Source: Cryobacterium algoricola (GTDB taxonomy: Bacteria; Actinomycetota; Actinomycetes; Actinomycetales; Microbacteriaceae). From it: a stretch of 64,000 nt of DNA. The stretch's first letter is position 1, and each line of letters starts with the position of its first letter. This document shows, in pieces, positions 25,282 to 35,909 of the stretch. Position numbers and translations under genes: made by a program. The stretch is from the NCBI RefSeq assembly GCF_004402485.1, contig NZ_SOFG01000004.1:62001-126000 (forward strand). The letters run 5' to 3'. The notes beneath the pieces were generated by a model. It was not told the DNA's origin. It saw nothing but the letters and a program-made list of their open reading frames with translations, and ran no database searches.

Positions 25282-26737
25282 AGATCCCGAGGTTGGCTTC
25301 GAAGTCGCCGGCCTCGAGACGCTGCTTCATCGTGACGAGGAAGCGCGAGGCATCCGCGCCATCGATGATGCGGTGGTCGTAGGACAGCGCCAGGTAGACC
25401 GACGAGCGGATCGCGATGGCGTCGAGGCCACCGCTGGACACGACGAGCGGCTTCTTGTAGACGACGCCCGTTCCGAGGATCGCACTCTGCGGCAGGAACA
25501 CGACGGGGGTGTCGAACAGCGCCCCACGCGAACCCGTGTTGGTCAGCGTGAAGGTGCCACCGGACAGCTCGTCGGGCTTGAGCTTGTTGTCCCTCGTGCG
25601 CTGGGCGAGGTCGGCGATCTCCGCTGCGAATCCGGCGAGGTCGAGTTCTCCGGCGTTGCGCACGACCGGGGTCAACAGACCGCGCTCGGTGTCGACAGCG
25701 ATGCTGATGTTCTCCTGTGCCGGGTACACGATCGTGTCGCCGTCGATCGTGGCGTTGATGATCGGGTTCGCCTGGAGTGCTTCGGCGGCAGCGAGGGCGA
25801 AGAACGGCAGGAAGGACAGCTTGTTGCCGGTCTTCTCGAAGAACGACGCCTTGACCTTGTCGCGGAAGATCGCGACGCGGGTGACATCGACCTCGACGAC
25901 GGTCGTCAGCTGGGCCGACGACTGCATCGAGATGACGGCGCGCTCGGCGACGACCTTGCGGAGGCGGGACATCGGCTTCGAGGTGCCGCGCAGCGGCGAG
26001 ACCTCGAACGCCGGGGCGGATGCCGCGGCTCCGGCGGCCGGGATGGCTGCCGTGATGTCCTGCTTGCGGATCCGTCCGCCGACACCGGTTCCGGTGACGC
26101 TGGACAGGTCGACGCCGGCCTCGTTCGCGAGCTTGCGGACGATCGGCGTGACGTAGCCGGAGGTACCCGCGTGGGAGCCACGGGAGACGGCGGGCTCTGC
26201 TGCGACGGGGGCTGCGACGGGGGCCGGTGCTGCGACCGGTGCCGGTGCCGCAACGGGAACCGGTGCGAAGACCGGGGCCGGTGCTGCGACGGGGGCGGGT
26301 GCGTAGACCGGAGCTGCGACGGGCGCCGCAACCGGTGCGGGTGCGTAGACCGGGGCGGCGACGGGCGCAGGGGCGGCCGGGGCCTCGACGACAGCAGGGG
26401 CCTCGACGACAGCAGGGGCCTCGACGACAGCAGGGGCCTCGACGACAGCAGGGGCCTCGACGACGGGAGCAGCGGCCGGAGCCGGCGCGGCGGCGGCGGA
26501 ACCGTCACCGATCAGCACCAAGGCGGTACCCACCTCGACGGTTTCGTCCTCCTGGACCAGGATCGCTTCGATGATGCCGGCAACGGGGGACGGGATCTCC
26601 GTGTCCACCTTGTCGGTCGATACTTCCAAGAGGGGTTCGTCGACCTCGACGCGGTCGCCCACGTTCTTCAGCCAGCGGGTAACCGTACCCTCTGTGACAC
26701 TCTCACCGAGTGCCGGAAGGCTAACGGATTCGCTCAT
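25280..26737 (-). CDS. sucB: Dihydrolipoamide acyltransferase (E2), succinyl- or acetyltransferase type
   Basis: 485 residues. The order is an N-terminal lipoyl domain with the modified Lys43 in STDKVDTE, a very Ala/Pro/Val-rich linker of about 100 residues, the E1/E3-binding domain ([20 protein letters not shown]) and the catalytic domain ending in [15 protein letters not shown] (HxxxDG). It is annotated as SucB by common usage. In actinobacteria the E2 in this position often serves the pyruvate dehydrogenase complex, and 2-oxoglutarate dehydrogenase carries its own fused E2 domain, so an AceF role is at least as likely. AAAGGAGA precedes the ATG. Directly downstream of lpdA in the same direction. 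Confidence 0.92.
   Translation of the reverse strand: MSESVSLPALGESVTEGTVTRWLKNVGDRVEVDEPLLEVSTDKVDTEIPSPVAGIIEAILVQEDETVEVGTALVLIGDGSAAAAPAPAAAPVVEAPAVVEAPAVVEAPAVVEAPAVVEAPAAPAPVAAPVYAPAPVAAPVAAPVYAPAPVAAPAPVFAPVPVAAPAPVAAPAPVAAPVAAEPAVSRGSHAGTSGYVTPIVRKLANEAGVDLSSVTGTGVGGRIRKQDITAAIPAAGAAASAPAFEVSPLRGTSKPMSRLRKVVAERAVISMQSSAQLTTVVEVDVTRVAIFRDKVKASFFEKTGNKLSFLPFFALAAAEALQANPIINATIDGDTIVYPAQENISIAVDTERGLLTPVVRNAGELDLAGFAAEIADLAQRTRDNKLKPDELSGGTFTLTNTGSRGALFDTPVVFLPQSAILGTGVVYKKPLVVSSGGLDAIAIRSSVYLALSYDHRIIDGADASRFLVTMKQRLEAGDFEANLGI
26387..26458 (-). repeat. Four perfect 18-bp tandem repeats inside the E2 linker
   Basis: The unit GACGACAGCAGGGGCCTC is present four times in a row and encodes EAPAVV repeats in the interdomain linker. 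Further degenerate Ala/Pro/Val repeats follow to about 26200. Copy number is likely to vary between strains. Confidence 0.9.
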
Positions 26738-26807
26738 GCGTTTGTCTCCTTTGAAACCATTGTGTGCTCTGTTCTTAGCTTATAGACGGTCAGTAGCCGG
26801 GAATCGG

Positions 26808-28181
26808 CTACATCGCGTGGAGGGGCTTCCCGGCAATGGCCAGGAATGCCTCGCCGAGGGCTTCGTTCTGGGTCGGGTGCGCGTGCAGGAACGGGGCGAT
26901 GTCCTCCGGGTACGCCTCCCAGTTCACAACGAGCTGGCCTTCGCCGATGAGCTCGCCGACGCGCGCGCCGATCATGTGGATGCCGACGATGGGTCCGTCC
27001 TTGACCCGGACGACCTTGATCGAGCCGCTCGTGCCGAGGATCGAGCTCTTGCCGTTGCCGCCGAGGTTGTACTCGTAGGACGAGACCTGGTCGGCGCCGA
27101 ACTTCTCGGATGCCTTCGCCTCGGAGTACCCGACGGACGCGATCTCGGGGTCGGAGTATGTGACCTTCGGGATGTTCAGGTCCTCGACGATGATCGGGTT
27201 GAGGCCCGCGATCTCCTCGGCGACGAAGATGCCCTGCTGGAAGCCACGGTGCGCGAGCTGGAGGCCGGGAACGATGTCTCCGACGGCGTAGACACCGGGG
27301 ATGTTCGTCGCGAGGCGTTCGTCGGTGAGGACGAAACCGCGATCCATGGCCACGCCGACCTCGTCGAAGCCGAGACCGGCCGTGACGGGGCCGCGTCCGA
27401 CGGCGACGAGCAGGATCTCGGCCTCGACGGTCGCACCGTTCTCGAGGGTGATGACCACGCCGTTCTCGTGCTGGGTCACGCTCTGGAAGCGGATGCCGAG
27501 CGAGTACTCGATCCCGCGCTTGCGGAACGCGCGCTCGAGCTGCTTGGAGACCGACTCTTCTTCGTTCGGGACGAGGTGCGGCAGCGCCTCGATGATGGTG
27601 ACGTCGGCGCCGAAGGACTTCCAGACGCTCGCGAACTCGACTCCGATGACGCCGCCGCCGAGGATGGCGACCTTGTTCGGCACGAAGTTCAGATCGAGGG
27701 CCTGCTCGCTCGTGATGACGCGGCCGCCGATCTCGAGGCCCGGGAGGGATCGCGAGTACGAGCCCGTGGCGAGAACGACGTTCTTGCCGACGATGCGGTC
27801 GTCGCCGACCTGGACGGTGTTCGGCGCCACGAGGCGGCCTTCGCCCTCGATGACGGTGATGCCGCGTGCCTTGATCAGGCCTTGGAGGCCCTTGTACTTC
27901 GACGCGACGATTCCCTCACGGAAGGCCGTGACGGCCGCCATGTCGATGCCCTCGAACTGGGTCTTCACGCCGTACTTGGAGGCCTCGCGGCTCACATCGG
28001 CCACCTCGGCCGAATGCAGCAGGGCCTTCGTCGGGATGCACCCGACGTGCAGGCAGGTGCCGCCGAGTTTGCCCTTCTCGATCAGGCCGACGGTCATGCC
28101 GAGCTGGACGGCCCGCAGTGCTGCTGCGTAGCCACCGCTTCCTCCACCGAGAACGACAAGGTCAAAATTCTGTTCCGACAC
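26808..28181 (-). CDS. lpdA: Dihydrolipoyl dehydrogenase (E3)
   Basis: A flavoprotein that reoxidises the lipoyl group with NAD+. It has 457 residues. The FAD-binding GGGSGGYAAALRA is at 12-24, the redox disulfide is C43-C48 in GGTCLHVGCIPTK, the NAD-binding GGGVIGVEFASVW lies mid-protein, and the catalytic His435-Glu440 pair is in HAHPTQNE. The GTG start follows AAGGGAGT at six bases. It shares direction with pepA upstream and the E2 gene 70 bp downstream. The 140 bp upstream to pepA hold no recognisable feature apart from the ribosome site. Confidence 0.96.
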   Translation of the reverse strand: MSEQNFDLVVLGGGSGGYAAALRAVQLGMTVGLIEKGKLGGTCLHVGCIPTKALLHSAEVADVSREASKYGVKTQFEGIDMAAVTAFREGIVASKYKGLQGLIKARGITVIEGEGRLVAPNTVQVGDDRIVGKNVVLATGSYSRSLPGLEIGGRVITSEQALDLNFVPNKVAILGGGVIGVEFASVWKSFGADVTIIEALPHLVPNEEESVSKQLERAFRKRGIEYSLGIRFQSVTQHENGVVITLENGATVEAEILLVAVGRGPVTAGLGFDEVGVAMDRGFVLTDERLATNIPGVYAVGDIVPGLQLAHRGFQQGIFVAEEIAGLNPIIVEDLNIPKVTYSDPEIASVGYSEAKASEKFGADQVSSYEYNLGGNGKSSILGTSGSIKVVRVKDGPIVGIHMIGARVGELIGEGQLVVNWEAYPEDIAPFLHAHPTQNEALGEAFLAIAGKPLHAM

Positions 28182-28321
28182 TCAGGGACTCCCTTTTATT
28201 CACATACGGGCGCTGGTCACAAGCGCGTAATCACAAGCGGAAATGCACAAAAAGTCTGCGGGACGGGAATCGATGACGCCCATGAGCCGGGCGCTTTCTT
28301 CCCCATGCCACCTCGACTGTA

Positions 28322-29809
28322 CTACGGGCGCGAAAAGTCCTCGGCCAGACGCAGCAAAGCGCGCACCGAAACGCCGGTGGGACCCGCGTTGGTGAAGCCC
28401 CAGGCGCCTCCGGTGTTGTGCGCGGGTCCGGCGATGTCCAGGTGCGCCCAGGGGATGGTCACGGCGTCGTCCCCCGTGCCGCGGGTTCCGATGAACTCGC
28501 GCAGGAAGACGGCGGCGAGGAGCATGCCGCCGGCGCTCGAGCCCATCTTGGCGTTCGCGATGTCTGCGACGTCGGAGTTGAGCGTGGCGCGGAGCTCGTC
28601 GGGGAGCGGCATCGCCCAGAGCTGTTCGCCGACACCGGAACCGGCGGCGAGCACGCGGGCGACGAGGGCGTCTTCACCCATGACGCCGTAGTAGCGGCTT
28701 CCGAGGGCGACGATGGCCGCCCCCGTGAGGGTGGCGACGTCGATGATGGCGTCGGGTTCTTCCTCACCCGCTGCGACAAGCCCGTCGGCGAGGACGAGTC
28801 GACCCTCGGCATCCGTGTTCAGCACTTCGACCGTGCGGCCGCCGCGGATGCGCAGGACGTCGTTCGGTCGGATCGCGTTCCCGGACGGCATGTTCTCCGC
28901 GATGCAGAGCCACGCCGTGATGCGCACGTCGAGCGACAGCCGGGCAGCGGCGAGCACGACGGCGAGCACCGTTGCGGCGCCGGTCATGTCGTACTTCATG
29001 CCGACCATGGAGCCGGCCGGCTTGAGGGAGAGTCCGCCGGTGTCGAAGGTGATGCCCTTGCCGACAAGCGCGATGTGACGGGTTGCCGTCCCAGGGGCGT
29101 AGCTGACCTTGACCAGGCGCGGCGGGCGCGTCGAACCCTGGCCGACGCCGGCGATGCCGCCGAAACCGTCCGCGGCGAGTTCCGCCTCGTCCCAGACCCT
29201 GACCGAGACGGGCAGATCGGCGGCGGCGGCGACCGCGCGGTCGGCGAGGGCCTCCGGGTAGAGATCGGACGCCGGCATGTTCACGAGGTCTTTGACCAGG
29301 GCGACGGCCTCCGAGACGACGACGGCGTGGGCGACGGCGTCCGCGCCGTCGAGCGTGCTGTGCACGGTCACGTGTCCGGCGGGCAACCGGGTGCCGGCGA
29401 GGGAGGCCTGGCGGTATTCCGTGTACGAATAGCCGCCGAGCGCGGCGCCTTCGACGACGGCGGTGAGTTCCGCGGCGCCCTCGAGCGGGAACGCGAAGGC
29501 AACGCTCTCGACGCCGGTGAGCTGGCGCACGGCGGAACCGGCGGCGGCGCGCAGGGCGTCGACACCGGCGTCCTTGCCGAGCCCGACGATCGCGATCGTG
29601 CGCGCCCCGCCGACGGATGCCGGAATGCGGACCACCTGGTCCCGTGCGCCCGTGACGCCGAGGTCGGCGAGGACGGCCGACAGGGCGGAGAACGCCGGGT
29701 CGGCGAAGAGCACCGCGGAGTCCGCGGACTGGAGCGCGCCCACGATCAGGACGTCGGCGGTTGATTCGATAGCGGGTTGTGCGGACACGGAGAGAACGGG
29801 TGCGGTCAT
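28322..29809 (-). CDS. pepA: Leucyl aminopeptidase (M17)
   Basis: 495 residues, a hexameric two-metal cytosolic aminopeptidase. The catalytic domain has GKGITFDTGGLSLKPAGSM (metal Lys and Asp), MTGAATVLAV, and the family signature NTDAEGRLVLADGL, followed by IDVATLTGA. The N-terminal domain is regulatory or structural. TACCAT lies 6 nt before the ATG, so the transcript is probably leaderless. First gene of a possible pepA-lpdA-E2 run. Confidence 0.95.
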   Translation of the reverse strand: MTAPVLSVSAQPAIESTADVLIVGALQSADSAVLFADPAFSALSAVLADLGVTGARDQVVRIPASVGGARTIAIVGLGKDAGVDALRAAAGSAVRQLTGVESVAFAFPLEGAAELTAVVEGAALGGYSYTEYRQASLAGTRLPAGHVTVHSTLDGADAVAHAVVVSEAVALVKDLVNMPASDLYPEALADRAVAAAADLPVSVRVWDEAELAADGFGGIAGVGQGSTRPPRLVKVSYAPGTATRHIALVGKGITFDTGGLSLKPAGSMVGMKYDMTGAATVLAVVLAAARLSLDVRITAWLCIAENMPSGNAIRPNDVLRIRGGRTVEVLNTDAEGRLVLADGLVAAGEEEPDAIIDVATLTGAAIVALGSRYYGVMGEDALVARVLAAGSGVGEQLWAMPLPDELRATLNSDVADIANAKMGSSAGGMLLAAVFLREFIGTRGTGDDAVTIPWAHLDIAGPAHNTGGAWGFTNAGPTGVSVRALLRLAEDFSRP

Positions 29810-29942
29810 CCTTCGATGGTACTGGCCGCCCCTGTGCAGCCCGTGCGGGCCGTCCAGGCTGTGACCCCTGTTCGCTTACGGCACCACTCGGGGTGCCACG
29901 GATTCCCACCCGCCCGCGATGACGCAGCCTAGAGTTAACGGC

Positions 29943-30866
29943 ATGCGCGATCCTGGTGACATCTACGAGCTGACGGCCGACGCGGCATCCGTGCCCGAGG
30001 GCCTGAACCTCGTCGCGGGCCTGACCGGGTTCGCCGATGCCGGGGGAGCGGTCGCGCAATTCACCGAATACCTGCTCGGAAACCTGACCCACACGATGAT
30101 CGCGTCCTTCGATGCGGATGTCCTTCTCGACTACCGGGCCCGGCGTCCGATCATCTACTTCGATCGCGACCATCTGACCGGCTACCAGCCGCCGGTGCTG
30201 AGTCTCTACCTCGCGCACGACGAGATCGGCCAGCCGTTCCTGCTGCTGTCCGGTTTCGAACCGGACTTCCGCTGGGAGCAGTTCACCGCCGCCGTTCTCG
30301 AGATCGGCAAGCGTTTCCGCGTCGCAGCGACGACGTGGGTGCACGCGATCCCGATGCCGGTTCCGCACACCCGCCCGATCGGCGTCACCGTGAGCGGCAC
30401 CCGCTCCGACCTGATCGAGAGCATGTCCGTCTGGCGTCCGCACACCCAGGTCCCCTCCAATGTCCTGCACCTCGTGGAGTTGCGCCTGCACGAGAGCGGC
30501 GCGGCAGTCGCCGGCTTCGTCCTCCTGGTTCCGCACTACCTCGCGGACACGGAGTTCCCGGCAGCGGCGCTGTCCGCCCTCGAGAGCACGAGCGCCGCAA
30601 CGGGCCTGATCTTCCCGACCGACCAGCTGCGCGAGCAGAATCGCGAGTTCATCAACCGGATCGACGAGCAGGTGCGGGAGAACCCGGAACTCGCGAAACT
30701 CGTCGGAACCCTCGAGGAACGCTACGACACGTATATGGAGGGCAGCAGCGTGCGGTCGCCGCTGACCGATGAGGACGGTGAACTTCCGAGCGCCGACGAG
30801 ATCGCGGCCGAGCTGGAGAATTTCCTCGCAACCCGCCGCAGCCGCGACGACGGCACCGCCCTCTAA
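29943..30866 (+). CDS. PAC2 family protein
   Basis: 307 residues of the PAC2 (proteasome assembly chaperone-like) family: LNLVAGLTGFADAGGAVAQF near the start, RPIIYFDRDHLTGY, PVPHTRPIGVTVSGTRSDLI, and FVLLVPHYLADTEFPAAALSAL. Widespread in actinobacteria, including species without a 20S proteasome; the role is not settled. The start is ATG 29943 with TAGAGT 7 nt upstream (leaderless); an ATG eight codons earlier is less likely. Divergent from pepA. Confidence 0.88.
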   Translation: MRDPGDIYELTADAASVPEGLNLVAGLTGFADAGGAVAQFTEYLLGNLTHTMIASFDADVLLDYRARRPIIYFDRDHLTGYQPPVLSLYLAHDEIGQPFLLLSGFEPDFRWEQFTAAVLEIGKRFRVAATTWVHAIPMPVPHTRPIGVTVSGTRSDLIESMSVWRPHTQVPSNVLHLVELRLHESGAAVAGFVLLVPHYLADTEFPAAALSALESTSAATGLIFPTDQLREQNREFINRIDEQVRENPELAKLVGTLEERYDTYMEGSSVRSPLTDEDGELPSADEIAAELENFLATRRSRDDGTAL

Positions 30867-30947
30867 GCTCCGGATCGCTGTCACCCGACCGTGCGCGGCC
30901 GGGGAGCCTGGGCCTGCCGACGGCCCCGACCGGATAGATTGGGAGCA

Positions 30948-32279
30948 ATGAACTCCCGTCGCTCCTGGCTCATCTTCTCCATCGGGTCGTTCGCGTACCT
31001 TTCGGCCGTCCTGCAGCGCACGTCGCTGGGCGTGGCCGGTGTCGCGGCGTCTGAGCGCTTCGGCGGCACCGCCGCCCTGCTCTCGAGCCTCGCCGTCGTG
31101 CAACTCGTGGTCTACGCCGCGGCCCAGGTCCCCGTCGGGGTGCTCATCGACCGGTTCGGACCCCGAATCCTCGTGATCGTCGGGACCACGCTCATGATCG
31201 GCGGCCAGGTCACCCTCGCGTTCTCGACCGACATCGCCGCCGCCGTCGCCGGCCGGATGCTCGTCGGTGCGGGAGACGCCGCCATCTTCATCTCGATGAT
31301 CCGCCTGATCGGATCCTGGTTCGACGGCCCGCTGGTACCGCAGCTGTCGCAGTGGCTCGGCAACATCGGTCAGCTCGGCCAGGTCCTCTCCGCGGTTCCG
31401 CTCGCCTGGGTGCTGCACACCTTCGGCTGGACGCCCGCCTTCCTGTCCGCGGCATCCGTCGCCGTCGTTGCGCTCGTCGTCGTGGTCGTCGTCATCGAGG
31501 ACCGGCCGGTGGGATCGACGGACGAAGCGCGGCCGACGAGCCTGCGGGAGGCGCTCGTGCTGCTCAAGAAGAGCTTCCGCAGGCCGGGGACGCAGCTCGG
31601 TTTCTGGTCGCACTACGTGACGCAGTCGCCGGGAACCGTCTTCAGCATGCTCTGGGGTTTCCCCTTCATGGTCTACGGCCTCGGCTACGACCCCGCTCTT
31701 GCCGCTTCGATGCTCATGGTGCTCGTCGCCGCCGGGATGGTGTTCGGCCCGATCCTGGGCATCCTCACCGCCCGGTTCCCGCAACGCCGCAGCAACATCG
31801 TGCTCGCCGTCGTGATCCTGATGGCAGCGGCATGGACCGTCGTCCTCGCCTGGCCGGGAACCCCGCCGTTCTGGCTCATCGTGGTGCTCCTCGTCACCCT
31901 CGGCATCGGCGGGCCCGGCTCCCTGATCGGGTTCGACTTCGCCCGGAGCTTCAATCCGAAGCGCAGCCACGGCTCGGCCAACGGCGTCGTGAACGTCGGC
32001 GGCTTCACCGCGAGCTTCGTGATGGTGTACCTGATCGGGGTCCTGCTCGACCTCCAGAACGGGTGGCGGATGGCCGGGGGAGCGCCGAGCAACCTGTACT
32101 CGCTGGAATCCTTCCGGGTCGCCTTCCTCGTGCAGTTCGTGGTCGTCGGGATCGGTGTCGTGTTCCTTCTCCGGGCCCGGCGTCGCACCCGCTTCCTGTT
32201 GTCCCGCGACGAGGGTGTCGAAGTGGCTCCGCTCTGGATCGCGGCCGCACGGGCGCTGCGGCGCCCGCGTTCGCGCTGA
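30948..32279 (+). CDS. Major facilitator superfamily transporter
   Basis: 443 residues with about twelve membrane helices. The MFS A-motif region reads PVGVLIDRFGPRILVIVG after helix 2. Helix 1 (SWLIFSIGSFAYLSAVLQRTS) carries an arginine, as in nitrate/oxalate-like and related MFS groups. The substrate cannot be inferred. GGGAG lies close to the ATG, and TAGATT sits 7 nt upstream, so both leaderless and leadered initiation are possible. The 246 bp that follow contain the sigA promoter. Confidence 0.85.
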   Translation: MNSRRSWLIFSIGSFAYLSAVLQRTSLGVAGVAASERFGGTAALLSSLAVVQLVVYAAAQVPVGVLIDRFGPRILVIVGTTLMIGGQVTLAFSTDIAAAVAGRMLVGAGDAAIFISMIRLIGSWFDGPLVPQLSQWLGNIGQLGQVLSAVPLAWVLHTFGWTPAFLSAASVAVVALVVVVVVIEDRPVGSTDEARPTSLREALVLLKKSFRRPGTQLGFWSHYVTQSPGTVFSMLWGFPFMVYGLGYDPALAASMLMVLVAAGMVFGPILGILTARFPQRRSNIVLAVVILMAAAWTVVLAWPGTPPFWLIVVLLVTLGIGGPGSLIGFDFARSFNPKRSHGSANGVVNVGGFTASFVMVYLIGVLLDLQNGWRMAGGAPSNLYSLESFRVAFLVQFVVVGIGVVFLLRARRRTRFLLSRDEGVEVAPLWIAAARALRRPRSR

Positions 32280-32397
32280 GCGTGTGTAATGGGCCGTGCA
32301 CTGGCTCGGTATATACACAAAGCATGCAATAATTGTCAATAGGGCCCGTTCTGGTCCTGGGTGCACCGTTACCAGTTGATGGTGCGCGGCCCGGGAC

Positions 32398-32426
32398 TTG
32401 ACATGGGTCCTAGTACTGCCCAAAAT
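32398..32426 (+). promoter_or_regulatory. Probable sigA promoter
   Basis: A perfect TTGACA (32398-32403) is followed after 17 bp by CAAAAT (32421-32426). The start codon lies about 100 bp downstream, giving a long untranslated leader. The rest of the 246-bp gap shows an AT-rich stretch near 32310-32340 but no other clear element. Confidence 0.5.
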
Positions 32427-32525
32427 CCATATCTGCCCGGCTTGGCGCACGAACCGTTTCCCCCGGTTCGCCGCACCGGCGGGCGGCGCCGCCGGTGCAC
32501 ACCCGACGGCATGAGAGGTGTTCGA

Positions 32526-33890
<1,365 letters not shown>

Positions 33891-33896
33891 AATCCC

Positions 33897-35159
33897 GTGC
33901 GCTATGCACCGGTGATCCTGGTCGGACGAATCGTGCGGGTCCTCGCGCGCTGGCGAAAGCCGGGCGGGGGATCCGCCGTTCCCGGGCTCGTCGTCAACAG
34001 GTTGGCCCCCGGGTTCCTGTCCAGCGTCCTGAACGGCTTTCCCGACGGACTCGTGATCGTGTCCGGGTCGAGCGGCAAGTCCACGACCACCAAGATGCTC
34101 GTCGCGGCGCTCCGCGCACACGGCGTCGCGGTGTTCACGAACCAGTCGACCGCGAACATCAGCCAGGGCCTGACCTCCGCCCTGCTCGAAGAGGTCAGCC
34201 TGTCCGGCAGGATCCGCGGCGACATGGCCGTTCTCGAGATGGATGAAGGCCACGGCGCCCTCATTTCGGCGACGCTGAATCCGCGCGTCGTCGCCCTGAC
34301 GAACGTCATGGTCGACCAGATCGACCGTTTCCACGACTCGGACATGGTCGTGGCGATGCTGGCCAGGATCGCGAACCGAGCGAGCGGAACCGTCGTGATC
34401 AACGCGGACGACGCGTCTCTCACCGGGCTCGCCGACCACCTCGACGGCCCGGCCGCCGTCGCCCGTTACGGCGTGACCGCCGAGATTCTCGCGCAGAACC
34501 CGCGCGGCCTCGGCTACAGCGTGACGGCGTCCGAGCGGATGCCGCCGGCCGACGGCATCCTGCTCACGACCGTCTCCGGGCGCTCGGCCTCGGTGCTCAT
34601 CGGCGGCGCGAGCTTCGACCTCGACCTGCCTGCGCGCGGCGTGCACTACGCCGTGGACGCCCTCACGGCCATCGCGGCGGCGCGTGCGGCCCTCGGCGAC
34701 CGCTTCGACGCGGCGACGGCGTGCGCCGCGGTCTCCACGATTCCGCCCGTATTCGGCAGGGGGGAGATCGTCACCGTCCGCGGCCACCGCGTCGAGTTCG
34801 TGCTCGTGCAGAACCCGGCGAGCTTCCAGCTCAACGTCGACAGCCTCGAGCCCGGCCTCGACCAGGTCCTGGTCGCGATCGGGTCCGACGTCCGCGATCC
34901 CTCGTATTTCTGGCCGGTGGACACGTCCGGCCTCGGCCGGGTCCTCATCGCGTCCGGTTCGAAGGCTCACGACATCGCGTTGCAGCTCGCGTACGACGGG
35001 GTGGTGGTCGACCGGATCGAACCGGACCTCGGCCGCGCGCTCGACGACTTCCTGGCGCTGCCCGATCCGGAGCACGGTATCAAGACAATCATCTTCTCGG
35101 CGGACTCGATGAGGCGTACCCGCGCTCACCTCGGCCTCGCCTCGAACCGGGAGGGTTGA
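33897..35159 (+). CDS. murT: MurT-like Mur ligase (DUF1727), zinc ribbon absent
   Basis: Canonical MurT activates the alpha-carboxyl of D-Glu in lipid II with ATP, and GatD supplies ammonia. This 420-residue protein has an N-terminal hydrophobic stretch, the ATP loop SGSSGKSTTTK (56-66; most relatives have TGTNGKTTTT), LEMDEGHG (113-120), the family segment TNVMVDQIDRFHD (135-147), and a DUF1727 domain with VLVQNPASFQL (303-312). It lacks the CPxC...CxxC zinc ribbon normally inserted in the middle domain; there is one cysteine in all (about C276). The DVSWIWDVDFE-type motif is changed to RDPSYFWPVD. It starts at GTG six bases after sigA and is followed after three bases by the GatD-like gene. 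Either a diverged amidotransferase or a ligase with another nitrogen donor. Confidence 0.85.
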   Translation: MRYAPVILVGRIVRVLARWRKPGGGSAVPGLVVNRLAPGFLSSVLNGFPDGLVIVSGSSGKSTTTKMLVAALRAHGVAVFTNQSTANISQGLTSALLEEVSLSGRIRGDMAVLEMDEGHGALISATLNPRVVALTNVMVDQIDRFHDSDMVVAMLARIANRASGTVVINADDASLTGLADHLDGPAAVARYGVTAEILAQNPRGLGYSVTASERMPPADGILLTTVSGRSASVLIGGASFDLDLPARGVHYAVDALTAIAAARAALGDRFDAATACAAVSTIPPVFGRGEIVTVRGHRVEFVLVQNPASFQLNVDSLEPGLDQVLVAIGSDVRDPSYFWPVDTSGLGRVLIASGSKAHDIALQLAYDGVVVDRIEPDLGRALDDFLALPDPEHGIKTIIFSADSMRRTRAHLGLASNREG

Positions 35160-35162
35160 GCC

Positions 35163-35891
35163 ATGCGCGCACTCACGATCCTGTCCGTCCTTCCCGAACT
35201 CCTCGACACCAACGGGGACGCGGCCAACGCCCGCGTGCTCGCACAGCGCGCCCGCTGGGCCGGCTTCGAGGCGACCATCGTGCCGGTCAGCTCCCTCGAC
35301 GATCTCCCGAGCCGGGTCGACGCGATCGTGATCGGTTCCGGAAACGACTCCGACCTCGTCGCCGCCCGTGATCTCCTCGCGCCCCTCGTCAATGCGTTGC
35401 GCGGCTGGACGACGGCCGGTGTCCCCGTGCTCGCGGTCGGAACCGGCTGGGAACTGCTGAGCTGGGGTGTCGAGCTCGCTGACGGCAGTGTCGTCGACGG
35501 TCTGGGCCTCGTCGCGGGTCGTGCCGTCCCGCTGGCCGAGCGCGCGACGGACGACCTCGTCGTCGAATCCGGGTTCGGCAGACTCGTGGGCTTCGAGAAC
35601 CACGCCCGCGGCTACGTCGGCGCGGAGGCATCCACTCTCGGCCGGGTGCTCACCGGAGTGGGCAACGGGGCCAAGACGGAGGGACTCCGAATGGGGAGTT
35701 TCCTCGGCACGCACCTGCACGGTCCGGTTCTCGCCAGGAACCCCGGTCTTGCCGACCACATCCTGTCGGCGGCCGTCACGAGGGCGGGTGGCGTGTACGT
35801 GCGTTCGGAGCGCGCGGCAGCCGTCGACGCGATCGCGGAAGCCGCGACCGCCGTCGTCGTCTCGTCCCTCAGCCTCGCCGCAGACGCCTGA
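35163..35891 (+). CDS. gatD: GatD-like class I amidotransferase fold, catalytic cysteine absent
   Basis: 242 residues, partner of the MurT-like protein. The fold is clear: LTILSVLPELLDTNGDAAN at the N-terminus, VIGSGNDSDL, and SFLGTHLHGPVLARNPGLAD, in which His186 matches the catalytic His of GatD. The nucleophile elbow, normally A-[IV]-C-G-G-[YM]-Q, reads AVGTGWELL (91-99), with Gly93 in place of Cys. The whole protein has no cysteine. It therefore cannot hydrolyse glutamine by the known mechanism. It may be a structural or substrate-binding subunit of the MurT-like ligase. Starts three bases after murT and ends before a bidirectional terminator. Confidence 0.85.
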   Translation: MRALTILSVLPELLDTNGDAANARVLAQRARWAGFEATIVPVSSLDDLPSRVDAIVIGSGNDSDLVAARDLLAPLVNALRGWTTAGVPVLAVGTGWELLSWGVELADGSVVDGLGLVAGRAVPLAERATDDLVVESGFGRLVGFENHARGYVGAEASTLGRVLTGVGNGAKTEGLRMGSFLGTHLHGPVLARNPGLADHILSAAVTRAGGVYVRSERAAAVDAIAEAATAVVVSSLSLAADA

Positions 35892-35909
35892 CCGGCGCGC
35901 GGACCAGAA

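Noticed and set aside
26387-26458. CRISPR-like array
   Set aside because: Units are contiguous 18-bp repeats with no spacers and lie inside the E2 coding frame.
28764-32450. A 1228-codon open frame on the minus strand
   Set aside because: It runs antisense to PAC2, the MFS gene and part of pepA's surroundings. It has low-complexity Arg/Gly/Asp composition typical of high-GC shadow frames and no domain.
35163-35891. Sequencing error explaining the missing GatD cysteine
   Set aside because: Several neighbouring positions differ together (Cys to Gly, Gly to Thr, Tyr to Trp, Gln to Glu), the frame is intact, and the protein has no other cysteine.
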